Origin: Cohnella silvisoli
Lineage (GTDB): Bacteria > Bacillota > Bacilli > Paenibacillales > Paenibacillaceae
Assembly: GCF_021190915.1 (NCBI RefSeq)
Contig: NZ_JAIOAP010000001.1
Span: 682,001-746,000, forward strand
Direction: 5' to 3'
Length of the DNA: 64,000 nt
In this document: in pieces, positions 8,956 through 17,173 of the stretch
How positions within the stretch are numbered: the stretch's first letter is position 1
How the letters are laid out: each line of letters begins with the position of its first letter
Position numbers and translations under genes: made by a program
The notes under the pieces: generated by a model
Told to the model about the DNA's origin: nothing
Databases searched by the model: none
The model's input: the letters and a program-made list of their open reading frames with translations, nothing else

Positions 8956-9927
8956 TCAGTTTAACGATACGGGCTTGCCTGAAGCGGCCGATTCGTTGGC
9001 GGCGATGGTAACGTCGTGCGTCCGCAAGGAATCCTCGTAGTCGGATAAAATCCGCGACGTATCCCCAGTCCGCAAAGCATGAATGAACGCTTCGTCTTCG
9101 ACAAAATAAGGGTTGGCGATATTTTCGTGCGTCTTCGACCCTTCTTCAGTAATTTCCCGCAAGCCTTCGCTGCGCAGCTCAAGTACCCCTTGGTTCGTAT
9201 AGATGTCTAGTCCGACGTGATGGCCAACGGGCAGCAGGCATGTGTTGGAGATCGTAGCGACCATGCCGTTAGCCAGCTTAAGCGTTACCGAACCGACATC
9301 CGGGACGTCGGTACCTTCCACTTGCTCGCCCATCACTTGCAGAGCGTACGCGGCATACACTTCGCGAACCTCTCCGCATAAGTACCGAAGCAAATCGACG
9401 ATATGCGTCGTCTGTTCGACGAATTGACCGCCCGAGCCGGCTTGCACCCTCCACCACGGAACCATTGGCATGCCGCCCATCCAGTACCCGAGCGCCATGC
9501 CCGCTTTGCTTTCCCCGAGCAATTTTTTAGCCAAGCTGGCAGATTCATTATACCTCCAATGATAACCGACGGAGGTGATCAGTTTTTTGGCTTTGACCTT
9601 CTCGCCAATGGCAAGCGGGAGTTCCCGGTTAATGCCGAGCGGCTTCTCGACCAAGAAAGGAATGCCTCGTTCGACCAATTTATTTTCCGCATCCCCGTGC
9701 GCCATTGGAGGGACGCATACATAGACGCCGTCAAGTCCGGAGCCGTCCAACATTTCGTCCAGGTTAGAGTACGCTTTTGCTCCGCTGTGCTCGGATGCGG
9801 CTTTCTGCGCACGCTGAACATCCACATCGTAAAATGCCGCCAAAGTAACGTCTTTCATTTGCACCAAGTTTTTCAGATGATGACTTGCAATTCCTCCAGA
9901 ACCAATAATACCAAGTTTCACGGACAT
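8956..9927 (-). CDS. Gfo/Idh/MocA family NAD(P)-dependent oxidoreductase
   Basis: 323 residues. N-terminal Rossmann fold (LGIIGSGGIASHH), the family EKP motif (FLVEKPLG), and the C-terminal sheet domain with GGQFVEQTTHIVDLLRYL containing the H-x-x-D catalytic pair. The ATG at 9927 has GGAGTGGGG six bases upstream; the GTG at 9939 lies inside that site. First gene of the operon with the isomerase at 8159. Divergent from the AraC gene at 10058 across an AT-rich 130-bp region. Members oxidise or reduce sugars, inositols and their glycosides; this one's substrate is unknown. Confidence 0.93.
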   Translation of the reverse strand: MSVKLGIIGSGGIASHHLKNLVQMKDVTLAAFYDVDVQRAQKAASEHSGAKAYSNLDEMLDGSGLDGVYVCVPPMAHGDAENKLVERGIPFLVEKPLGINRELPLAIGEKVKAKKLITSVGYHWRYNESASLAKKLLGESKAGMALGYWMGGMPMVPWWRVQAGSGGQFVEQTTHIVDLLRYLCGEVREVYAAYALQVMGEQVEGTDVPDVGSVTLKLANGMVATISNTCLLPVGHHVGLDIYTNQGVLELRSEGLREITEEGSKTHENIANPYFVEDEAFIHALRTGDTSRILSDYEDSLRTHDVTIAANESAASGKPVSLN

Positions 9928-10057
9928 GTTATTCCCCACTCCCGATCAATAGGATATAATATAAATAAACTTCGCCTTCATTTTAGTTCAACGTATTGCT
10001 AAATAAAATATAATATACTTCATGTCCGGTATAAGAAAATGAAACTAGAGGTGAGCT
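9928..10057. promoter_or_regulatory. Divergent promoter region between Gfo/Idh operon and AraC
   Basis: An AT-rich stretch with TATAAT at 10009-10014 reading rightward and TATATTATAT-like sequence reading leftward. It is the only plausible place for the promoters of both flanking transcription units and for binding of the AraC protein. I cannot define -35 boxes with confidence. Confidence 0.4.
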
Positions 10058-10894
10058 ATGAACGCCGCTTATAGCAGACATTTCGTAACAACGGAGTGGG
10101 ATCAGCGATTGCCGCTGCATCTTACTAGCGTGGGCTATTCGGAGCATCAGGCTGCTATTAATAGAGAGGGCGGTTTTCGCGATTTCCATTGGCTGCATAC
10201 GGTTGAGGGGTGCGGCGAGTTTACCGTAGACGGAAAAACCGTGAAATTGTATCCCAATCAAGGCATTCTACTTAAGCCGAATGTACCCCATAGCTATTAT
10301 CCGGAAACCGCGAATTGGTCGACATGGTATTTGACCTACGATGGAGCGTTGGCGAACCCGATTACCGCGTCGCTCGATATCCAGCAGATGCTGCCGATAA
10401 GTTGGGATGCAAATTGCCCGCTCGCGAAAATACATGAGCAATACAGCGAAAAGTGCGGGTATAGTTTCGATTTCGCGGGCATTAACGGATCTCTCGAGGT
10501 GTATGCTTTTTTGTCGCTAATCAAGCAATTCGGGCAATCGAGCGGACAACCCTCCCTATCCAAAGGACATGAAAGGCTGACTCCCATCTACCTGCTTATC
10601 GAAGAGGCATTCGGAGATCCGAACCTCGGCCTTGGGCGAATGGCGGATACGCTTAAAGTCAGCTCGCAATATTTGAACACTCTGTTTCGCAAAAGTTGGG
10701 GGATAAGCCCGTATCAGTATTTAGTGCAGTTTCGCATCCAAAAGTCGAAAGAACTGCTGCTCGCAGACCGCAGCAGAACGGTCAGGGATATTGCGGCTGC
10801 CGTCGGCTTTCAGGACGATAGTCACTTCGTGCATACGTTTCACAAGCTGGCGGGAATGACTCCGATGCAGTTCCGCTTGCAGTATGGAGAGTAG
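10058..10894 (+). CDS. AraC family transcriptional regulator
   Basis: 278 residues. Cupin-like AraC sensor at the N-terminus (HWLHTVEGCGEFTVDG, GILLKPNVPHSYYP) and two helix-turn-helix motifs at the C-terminus (LGRMADTLKVSSQYLNTLF and VRDIAAAVGFQDDSHFVHTF). The start has AGAGGTGA upstream. It faces away from the Gfo/Idh-isomerase operon and is followed 37 bases later, on the same strand, by the acyltransferase-like gene, so it may control both. Effector unknown. Confidence 0.93.
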   Translation: MNAAYSRHFVTTEWDQRLPLHLTSVGYSEHQAAINREGGFRDFHWLHTVEGCGEFTVDGKTVKLYPNQGILLKPNVPHSYYPETANWSTWYLTYDGALANPITASLDIQQMLPISWDANCPLAKIHEQYSEKCGYSFDFAGINGSLEVYAFLSLIKQFGQSSGQPSLSKGHERLTPIYLLIEEAFGDPNLGLGRMADTLKVSSQYLNTLFRKSWGISPYQYLVQFRIQKSKELLLADRSRTVRDIAAAVGFQDDSHFVHTFHKLAGMTPMQFRLQYGE

Positions 10895-10931
10895 ATACAT
10901 TTTGCTAGGGAAGTAGAGAGGGGATTATCCT

Positions 10932-12056
10932 ATGTACACCTGTTGCGGAAAGTCGATGTTCGGGGACGACCAGATTGAGGAAGCGAACGCGATCGTTCGT
11001 TTGCCTAAAGACGCGATATTCGAGGTAAAAGAAACGATAGCTTTAATGAATTCAAGTATGGCACTCTCGAAATTTGCGGATGTAAGTCATGAGATGGTAT
11101 TTCATTCGCCTTTACTGATTGGGGAAATCGCATCCTTCATCACAGAATGCGGCAAATCGCTAGGCCAACGATCAGGTCTGTTCGCGGTGGCCGTCTTGTT
11201 ATCGGGGATGCCGCAAGTTCGCGAATATTATGCCGACCGGGGGATTTCCGATGAGATCCTGCTCGACACTTTTTCGGACCTTTCCCTCTGGATGAATGTC
11301 TACAAGGAAAAGCATGGCGTGTGGGGGCTTGGCGAAGTCGGGTGGCTAATGAATCATTTCCGGTGTTTGCTGTTCAAGATCGGCAGACTTCAATATGTTC
11401 AACGGAGCTGGGGACTGCAGGTTCATGTATTCCGGAATCGTCTGGATGGGCGGTTCGCTGTATTCCCGGAGGCTGGAATTTCGTTTCAACCGGATGGGGA
11501 GATGGAGGGATCGTACGGAAACTCTGACGCGGAAAATACATGGACATCCGGCTTTGAACGATCGGAGCAATGGATTAAGGGTCATTTAACGCGGGCTGAC
11601 GGAACGGTGGAGCGGGAAGTAACCGAATGGCGTGCGGAAGAATGGGAAGAGGTGCTGAATCGGGAAAGTCCGGTGCTCGATATCCATATTCAGGAAGGCG
11701 GCAAGCTCTCTACGGAGTTATGGAGAGGGTCGATGGAAGCCGCCGACTTATTTTACGGCAAAACTTTCCCGGACAAGCCATTTCATGCCTTCGTCTGCTC
11801 ATCATGGCTGCTTTGCCCTGCTTTTGGTGAAATTCTTCCGGCGGAATCGAATATCGCCAAGTTCGGCGGAGCATTCCGGTTGGTTCCGGCTTATACCGAC
11901 GACAATCAAGCGTTCGAGCGCGTATTCGGCGGCAAGCCTGATCGTTTGCAGGATGCCCCAAGAGATACGCTAATTCGCCAAGCGATTTTGGATTATACGA
12001 TCAACGGCGGCAGGGTCGGCAATGGGACAGGGTTTATATTGCCTTTTACCCGTTGA
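10932..12056 (+). CDS. Acyltransferase-like protein (NAT_N / GNAT_C-type, tentative)
   Basis: 374 residues, no signal peptide. The N-terminal ~165 residues are helical (WMNVYKEKHGVWGLGEVGWL, FRCLLFKIGRLQY) and the C-terminal ~200 residues alternate strands (VLDIHIQEGGKLS, FHAFVCSSWLLCPAF, GFILPF). This matches my memory of the two-domain acyltransferase family with NAT_N and GNAT_C domains, often found near AraC genes and sugar enzymes in Paenibacillus. GAGAGGGG precedes the ATG by eight bases. It probably shares a transcript with the AraC gene at 10058. Its last 64 bases overlap the convergent AraC gene at 11993. Biochemical role unknown; the family call is from memory and moderate. Confidence 0.75.
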   Translation: MYTCCGKSMFGDDQIEEANAIVRLPKDAIFEVKETIALMNSSMALSKFADVSHEMVFHSPLLIGEIASFITECGKSLGQRSGLFAVAVLLSGMPQVREYYADRGISDEILLDTFSDLSLWMNVYKEKHGVWGLGEVGWLMNHFRCLLFKIGRLQYVQRSWGLQVHVFRNRLDGRFAVFPEAGISFQPDGEMEGSYGNSDAENTWTSGFERSEQWIKGHLTRADGTVEREVTEWRAEEWEEVLNRESPVLDIHIQEGGKLSTELWRGSMEAADLFYGKTFPDKPFHAFVCSSWLLCPAFGEILPAESNIAKFGGAFRLVPAYTDDNQAFERVFGGKPDRLQDAPRDTLIRQAILDYTINGGRVGNGTGFILPFTR

Positions 12057-12928
12057 ACGAACTGTTTAGGAGAAAGTCCCTTATGGGCGCGGAAATGGCG
12101 GATGAAATAGCTGGTGTGGGAAAAGCCGCATTCCATGGCGACGCGGGTGACGCTCCAAGAGGTCGTAAGCAATAGCTTCTCGGCTTCGGAAATGCGGCGG
12201 AAATGCAAATATTGGACAAAGCTGTGCCCCGTGATTTGTTTAAAGCATCTTGCAAAGTGGCTGTAGCTCATTCCGCATAATTCGGCAGCATCGGATGCGG
12301 TTAGATTTTCTTTGAAGCCATGTTCCAAGTGTTCTAAAATCGGTTTCACGTTGTCCAAGGAAGAAGCGCTGAACGAAGGGAAGCCTGCTTGCGACGGCTC
12401 TTGCCTGATCCAGTATCGCAGCATCCACAGAAACACGCTCGTGAACGCAGAACGAAGCGCCAACTCAAAGCCATATTGCTGCACGGAGTATTCGCGATGA
12501 ATATCCATGAGTAGCGCGGGAACCGGAGTTTCTTCCAAATCGTCTGCCTTAAAATGCCGCTTATGCTGCCTATTGCCCAGCATGAACGGGAATATATATT
12601 TCGCTTCGAAGATGGTGCTGCCGGTATGGTATACGACTTCGGGAACGACGCTCAGGATTAAATACTCGGCGTCGTCTTCGGGCCGGATGTCGACGGCATG
12701 CACCTCGTTTGCGTTAATAAGCAGAAGATCGCCTTTACCTGCGGCATAAGTGCTGCCGCCGGCGTGGAATGTTCCACGGCCGCGGGTCATATAAAGCATC
12801 TCGAGATGAGTATGCCAGTGAGCAGGACAATGATATCCGCGTCCTTCGGTGTCGAATGACTTGCAGGCGAAAGGATGCTGCGATATTCCTCCAGTAAACC
12901 GTTTTTCTTCGATATTGGCATTCGTCAC
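11993..12928 (-). CDS. AraC family transcriptional regulator
   Basis: 311 residues from a GTG start at 12928, chosen because GGAAGG lies eight bases upstream; the frame extends to 13057 but would then overlap the divergent GH42 gene and has no ribosome binding site. Cupin sensor near residues 25-110 (HTHLEMLYMTRGRGTFHAG) and C-terminal double helix-turn-helix (SDAAELCGMSYSHFARCFK and VTRVAMECGFSHTSYFIRHF). Divergent from the GH42 beta-galactosidase at 13056, its likely target. The 3' end overlaps the acyltransferase-like gene by 64 bp on the opposite strand. Confidence 0.92.
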   Translation of the reverse strand: MTNANIEEKRFTGGISQHPFACKSFDTEGRGYHCPAHWHTHLEMLYMTRGRGTFHAGGSTYAAGKGDLLLINANEVHAVDIRPEDDAEYLILSVVPEVVYHTGSTIFEAKYIFPFMLGNRQHKRHFKADDLEETPVPALLMDIHREYSVQQYGFELALRSAFTSVFLWMLRYWIRQEPSQAGFPSFSASSLDNVKPILEHLEHGFKENLTASDAAELCGMSYSHFARCFKQITGHSFVQYLHFRRISEAEKLLLTTSWSVTRVAMECGFSHTSYFIRHFRAHKGLSPKQFVQRVKGNINPVPLPTLPPLIV

Positions 12929-13055
12929 GGAGTTCGCCTTCCTTTTCCGCAAATGATAGAAACGTGCTATTTTTGCCCGGGAACATTGTATCATGGAATA
13001 GCCCTGCATAGTAAGATTTGTAAATAAGCAGATCTGAAGTGGGGGAGCGATTGGC

Positions 13056-15158
13056 ATGCCGGAACGAGTAAGGATAGGGAGTCAGTTATTCATCAACAAA
13101 GACGACACTCCGGAGTATGTGAAACGAACGGTCGTAAAAATGAAAGAAAACGGACTGGAAATCATCCGTCTGTTCATGATATGGGAGCAGTTGGAGCCGG
13201 AAGACGGAGTATGGCGGTTTGACAACTACGATGCTTGCTTCGAGCAGGCGGCTGAGTCGGGGCTGACGATCGTGCCTACGCTCATGTCCGTCAGCCCGCC
13301 GGGATGGATGCGCCTGACCGAAGGGCCGCAATCATTAGCGGATTTGGATGATCCTGCCTACTTGGAGAGAACGAAAGAATATATTCGGCGCATAGCTGTG
13401 CGATACGGAAACCATGCGCAATTAGACTCTTGGATTTTATGGAATGAGCCAAGCCGGGCGATTTACAAAACTCCGTATGCGATTAAGGCATACTCCCGGT
13501 ATTTGCAAAACGTTTATGGGACGATCGATGAGGTTAACAAAGGCTCTTATATCCAGTATTCCAGCTTCGAGGAATTGGAGGAGGGGATGGGACGCGAGAT
13601 TCTTTCGTATGAGCAGCCGTTTGTGTCTTTTAATGAGCAAGTGGAGTGGACGAGGTTTACCGTGAGCAATATGAGAGAGCAGCTAACATTCATCCGAAAC
13701 GAGATTCGCAAGTGGGATCCCGTGCATCCGGTGCACGTGAATCCCCATAATGTCCAATTGGATATGCAGGGTGTCGGCCAATCGATCTGGATGGAAGCGG
13801 ACCTCGTCGATTTCATGGGCTGTTCCGCCCATCCGATGTGGCATTCGGTGCGTTACCCGCAGAAAAGATGGACGCAATCCGTCGGATATTTCGCCGATTT
13901 AATGAAGAGCGCGACGAGAGACCCGGAGCGCAAGTTCTGGGTGAGCGAGCTGCAAGGCGGGACGACGTTATATTCCTCTGTGAAGCCGTTCACGCCTTCC
14001 CGCCATACGATGAAACATTGGATTTGGGAAGGGATAGCCAGCGGGGCGAAAGCCGTCGTGTTCTGGTGCTTTAATTCGCGTAATGCCGGATACGAAGCAG
14101 GCGAGTGGGCGCTGCTGAATCAGCTGGAGAAGCCTTCTCCGCGACTGCTTGCCGCGAAAGAAGCCGCGGAGCTTATTGGCGCGCATGAGAAGCTGTTCGC
14201 GGAAGCGGTTCCTGAGAAAGGGAAGGTGCTGCTGCTGTACTCCGAGCGTTCGATGGCTCTCGGCCAAGTGGAAGGCGAAGGGAATTACCCGGCGAATCCG
14301 CGAAATCGCAACATGTATGCGGACGCCATCGCGGGTGCTCATTTGCTGCTGTCCGATCTTTCCGCGAGCGTTGAATTTATTTCCGAGGATAGGCTGGCGG
14401 GGGAAGGCATAGACAAGGATATCCGCGTGCTCATCCTCGCGAATACGATCGTTCTGGGCATTCGGGAAATCGAGGTCATCGATTCTTTCGTTCGCGGCGG
14501 AGGAATGCTGATCGCCGATGGGTTAGTCGGAATGAAGGACGAGAACGGCAAGCTCGATGCGGCAACGCTTCGCAAGGTCGCCGCGCTGTTCGGCGCGGCG
14601 GTTGAAGATATCGAGACGGACGACGAAGGTTTGGAGCTTTATGGTGAGAACGGCGATGTCGTGCTTCCGGGCTGGTTTTACCGATTGCCGTTGGAAGCGG
14701 GCGGGACTTCCCGGGTGACGGCTCGATTCTCGGACGGAAGGGCCGCGGCCACATGCCGATCATATGGCAAAGGCACGGCGGTTCGGCTTGGGACGAACGC
14801 GTTCCAGCGTTATTTCGCCAACCCTGACGCGATTACATTCCACTTCGTTCAAACTTTAGTCGGTGAGGCTATAAGTGGCGACATCCACCTTAACGAAGGG
14901 GATAATGGCCCTACAGCCGGATTACGATTAAAGACGCTGCACCACCCGGAAGGCAAGGTGCTCGTTGTTCTCAACGAGGGCCCGCGGCGGACGGCCAAGC
15001 TGCTGTTCAAGAAGGCTGGAACGTTGACGGATTTAAGTGCGCGGCAACCTGTTATGGAAGTATCGGCTGGAGCGGAAGTAGAGTGGGATATCGAGGAAAA
15101 TGGGGTCGCTGTGTACGGGTTTAAGGAAACTCAATCGGCGAGCTTGTCCAGAATCTGA
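13056..15158 (+). CDS. GH42 family beta-galactosidase
   Basis: 700 residues, no signal peptide, close to the usual ~680 for GH42. Domain order is the N-terminal catalytic TIM barrel (residues ~1-370), a Rossmann-like trimerisation domain (~385-590; VLLLYSERS, VLILANTIV, GGGMLIADG) and a small C-terminal beta domain. The predicted acid/base is E131 in LWNEP and the nucleophile E298 in WVSELQGG. GH42 enzymes hydrolyse beta-galactosides, often from plant galactans or arabinogalactans, and act inside the cell on imported oligosaccharides. GGGGGAG precedes the ATG. The AraC gene at 11993 is divergent and probably controls it. Single-gene unit; the next gene is convergent. Confidence 0.93.
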   Translation: MPERVRIGSQLFINKDDTPEYVKRTVVKMKENGLEIIRLFMIWEQLEPEDGVWRFDNYDACFEQAAESGLTIVPTLMSVSPPGWMRLTEGPQSLADLDDPAYLERTKEYIRRIAVRYGNHAQLDSWILWNEPSRAIYKTPYAIKAYSRYLQNVYGTIDEVNKGSYIQYSSFEELEEGMGREILSYEQPFVSFNEQVEWTRFTVSNMREQLTFIRNEIRKWDPVHPVHVNPHNVQLDMQGVGQSIWMEADLVDFMGCSAHPMWHSVRYPQKRWTQSVGYFADLMKSATRDPERKFWVSELQGGTTLYSSVKPFTPSRHTMKHWIWEGIASGAKAVVFWCFNSRNAGYEAGEWALLNQLEKPSPRLLAAKEAAELIGAHEKLFAEAVPEKGKVLLLYSERSMALGQVEGEGNYPANPRNRNMYADAIAGAHLLLSDLSASVEFISEDRLAGEGIDKDIRVLILANTIVLGIREIEVIDSFVRGGGMLIADGLVGMKDENGKLDAATLRKVAALFGAAVEDIETDDEGLELYGENGDVVLPGWFYRLPLEAGGTSRVTARFSDGRAAATCRSYGKGTAVRLGTNAFQRYFANPDAITFHFVQTLVGEAISGDIHLNEGDNGPTAGLRLKTLHHPEGKVLVVLNEGPRRTAKLLFKKAGTLTDLSARQPVMEVSAGAEVEWDIEENGVAVYGFKETQSASLSRI

Positions 15159-15191
15159 AACAGCCTCCCTAGTTGCACCGCAATGCAAGGC

Positions 15192-16013
15192 CTAGTTCGT
15201 CTGATTGCGATATTTGGAAGGCGGCATACGATAAAAACGCGTAAACGTCGCCGAAAAATGATTGATGTTGTTGAAACCCGTGGAATACGCGATATGTTCG
15301 ACGGGTAGATCGCTTGCCTTGAGCAAAGACGCCGCTTTATGCATACGTACTTCAAGCAGGAAGACATGCGGGGGTTTCCCTGCGTGTTTTTTGAACATTT
15401 TCGTAAAATAGCTGCGTTCTAGGCCGACTTGGGCGGCAATCATGGGGACGGAAATTTTCTCGGCATAGTTCTGCGTTATGAATTGGATGGCTTTCTGGAT
15501 GTAGCGGTTTTCCGTGCCGGAAGCGGGGGCAATAGAAGGGCTGGAGCGAGCGCGTTCGTTATACAGGACCGCCATCACCTGGAGTAGAATGCCGTTCGCG
15601 AACAGTTCCTTGTATTCTACGTCGCCTTCCAGATTAGACAGTTGGTCGAACAATCGAATGAGCGCATTTTTATCCGAATGAGTTTGAATAGGGGAGTCGG
15701 GAGAGAGGCCGATCCCCGATAGGAATCGTTCCGCGTGCGTGCCGTGAAATCCGACCCACCGGTACTCCCATGGATCTTTCGCGTCTGCTTCATAGAAGCC
15801 CAAATGACCGGGGAACATGAAGAAGCTGTCGCCGCCGGTTAATTCGTAAGTGACTCCGTTTCCTCTGAAAATTCCTTTCCCCCGATCGATATATACGAAC
15901 AAATAATGATCCCGCACCGACGGACCTGCGGAGTGCAGCGGCGGGCATTTCTCGTGGCCATAGAAGTATAGCTGAAAGAGGGAACGATTAAGATTTACGA
16001 ATATATCGGACAT
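15192..16013 (-). CDS. AraC family transcriptional regulator
   Basis: 273 residues. The sensor half resembles the PocR/AraC cupin type (HYLFVYIDRGKGIFRGNG, GDSFFMFPG, WEYRWVGFHG), and the C-terminus has the two helix-turn-helix motifs (VPMIAAQVGLERSYFTKMF and VEHIAYSTGFNNINHFSATF). GAGAGGCAGG lies upstream of the ATG, slightly far. It is divergent from the PhyH-fdhA pair starting at 16156, which it probably regulates. A paralogue with the same WQYVWIAFVGHG-type sensor lies at 51723. Confidence 0.93.
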   Translation of the reverse strand: MSDIFVNLNRSLFQLYFYGHEKCPPLHSAGPSVRDHYLFVYIDRGKGIFRGNGVTYELTGGDSFFMFPGHLGFYEADAKDPWEYRWVGFHGTHAERFLSGIGLSPDSPIQTHSDKNALIRLFDQLSNLEGDVEYKELFANGILLQVMAVLYNERARSSPSIAPASGTENRYIQKAIQFITQNYAEKISVPMIAAQVGLERSYFTKMFKKHAGKPPHVFLLEVRMHKAASLLKASDLPVEHIAYSTGFNNINHFSATFTRFYRMPPSKYRNQTN

Positions 16014-16155
16014 CGTTTCTGATTGCCTGCCTCTCTCTGTGCATTTCTTTCATAGTACCACACAAAAACGTAAATTTTGCACACACCGCTGCATGTTCGA
16101 ACAAAGCCCCGATTCGTAGACTAGACTTACAATCATATACAAGGGGTGCTTGACG

Positions 16156-16980
16156 ATGATGGTAAAGGTAGGCAGCAGGGAATTGGAATTAGGGGGTCCT
16201 CATTTAACTGAATTAAGAAGTTCGAACGATATCCTAAACGATGTTAATGCTTTGCGGAGCCGAATGGAGGAAGACGGGTATTTGCTCATTCGCCGGTTTC
16301 ACAAGCGTGAGGAAGTGCTTAAGGCAAGAACGAGCATATTGGAGAAAATGGATCGGATGGGAAAGCTGTCACGGGATACGTTGCTAGAGGAAGGCGTGAT
16401 GAGCGATGGCAGCAAGAGCATATTTATGGGCGGCACGAACGAGGATTTACCCGCCCTTCTGAACGTTCTCAACGGGGATCACATCATGAAGTTTTTCGAC
16501 CAATTCCTTAACGCTCCATCCCTTACGTATCACTATAAGTGGCTCCGGGCCGTAGGTAAGGGTGATTTCACGGGCGCTCATTACGATATCGTCTATATGG
16601 GCAGAGGAACGCAGAACGTCTACACGGTATGGTCGCCGCTGGGGGATGTCTCTTATGAGATGGGAGGACTGGCGGTATGTTTAGGATCGCATCGGTTCGA
16701 GGAACTCAAGCAGTCTTACGGCCGAAAAGATTCCGATCGCGATAATATCGGCCATTATACGGATGACCTGCTTGTGATCACGGAGAAATTCGGCGGCAAG
16801 TGGGCGACTACGACGTTCGAGGCGGGTGATGTGCTTATTTTCGGAATGTATCTGCTTCATTGCTCCCTAGAGAATACGACCCCTCAATATCGCATCAGCG
16901 TAGATGCACGTTATCAATCGGCGGAAGAGAAAGTAGACGAGCGTTGGAGCGGCAAGAAACCTCGCGGGCACACGGTATGA
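16156..16980 (+). CDS. Phytanoyl-CoA dioxygenase (PhyH)-family Fe(II)/2-oxoglutarate oxygenase
   Basis: 274 residues, soluble. The double-stranded beta-helix iron triad is visible: H142-x-D144 (AHYDIVYM) and distal H235 (LLHCSLEN), with R246 as the likely 2-oxoglutarate anchor. The ATG at 16156 is nine bases from AAGGGG; a TTG at 16150 is too close. PhyH-family enzymes hydroxylate C-H bonds of varied small molecules. Here the gene is followed 193 bp later on the same strand by fdhA, which suggests, but does not prove, that hydroxylation of a methyl group yields formaldehyde. One of five PhyH genes in the window; they are divergent from each other in sequence. Regulated probably by the divergent AraC at 15192. 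Confidence 0.9.
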   Translation: MMVKVGSRELELGGPHLTELRSSNDILNDVNALRSRMEEDGYLLIRRFHKREEVLKARTSILEKMDRMGKLSRDTLLEEGVMSDGSKSIFMGGTNEDLPALLNVLNGDHIMKFFDQFLNAPSLTYHYKWLRAVGKGDFTGAHYDIVYMGRGTQNVYTVWSPLGDVSYEMGGLAVCLGSHRFEELKQSYGRKDSDRDNIGHYTDDLLVITEKFGGKWATTTFEAGDVLIFGMYLLHCSLENTTPQYRISVDARYQSAEEKVDERWSGKKPRGHTV

Positions 16981-17106
16981 TAGGTTAATTTGTTATGCAA
17001 GGACACAAAACAAGAAGTATTACGGAATCAGGGTTGTTTGCCGTAATAGCAGAATAGAATGAGTTTCGCAGCACGATAATTACTGTTCCACCGGGGCGCA
17101 ACCCTT

Positions 17107-17112
17107 TATAAT
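17107..17112 (+). promoter_or_regulatory. -10 box upstream of fdhA
   Basis: TATAAT lies about 62 bases upstream of the fdhA start. The hexamer 17 bases before it (TGTTCC or nearby) is a poor -35. fdhA therefore may have its own, activator-dependent promoter besides read-through from the PhyH gene. Confidence 0.4.
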
Positions 17113-17173
17113 GGTGGGGTCAATTGAATGCGCTTACGTATATTGATTCCACCCCAATAAAAGGAGTGAAGGC

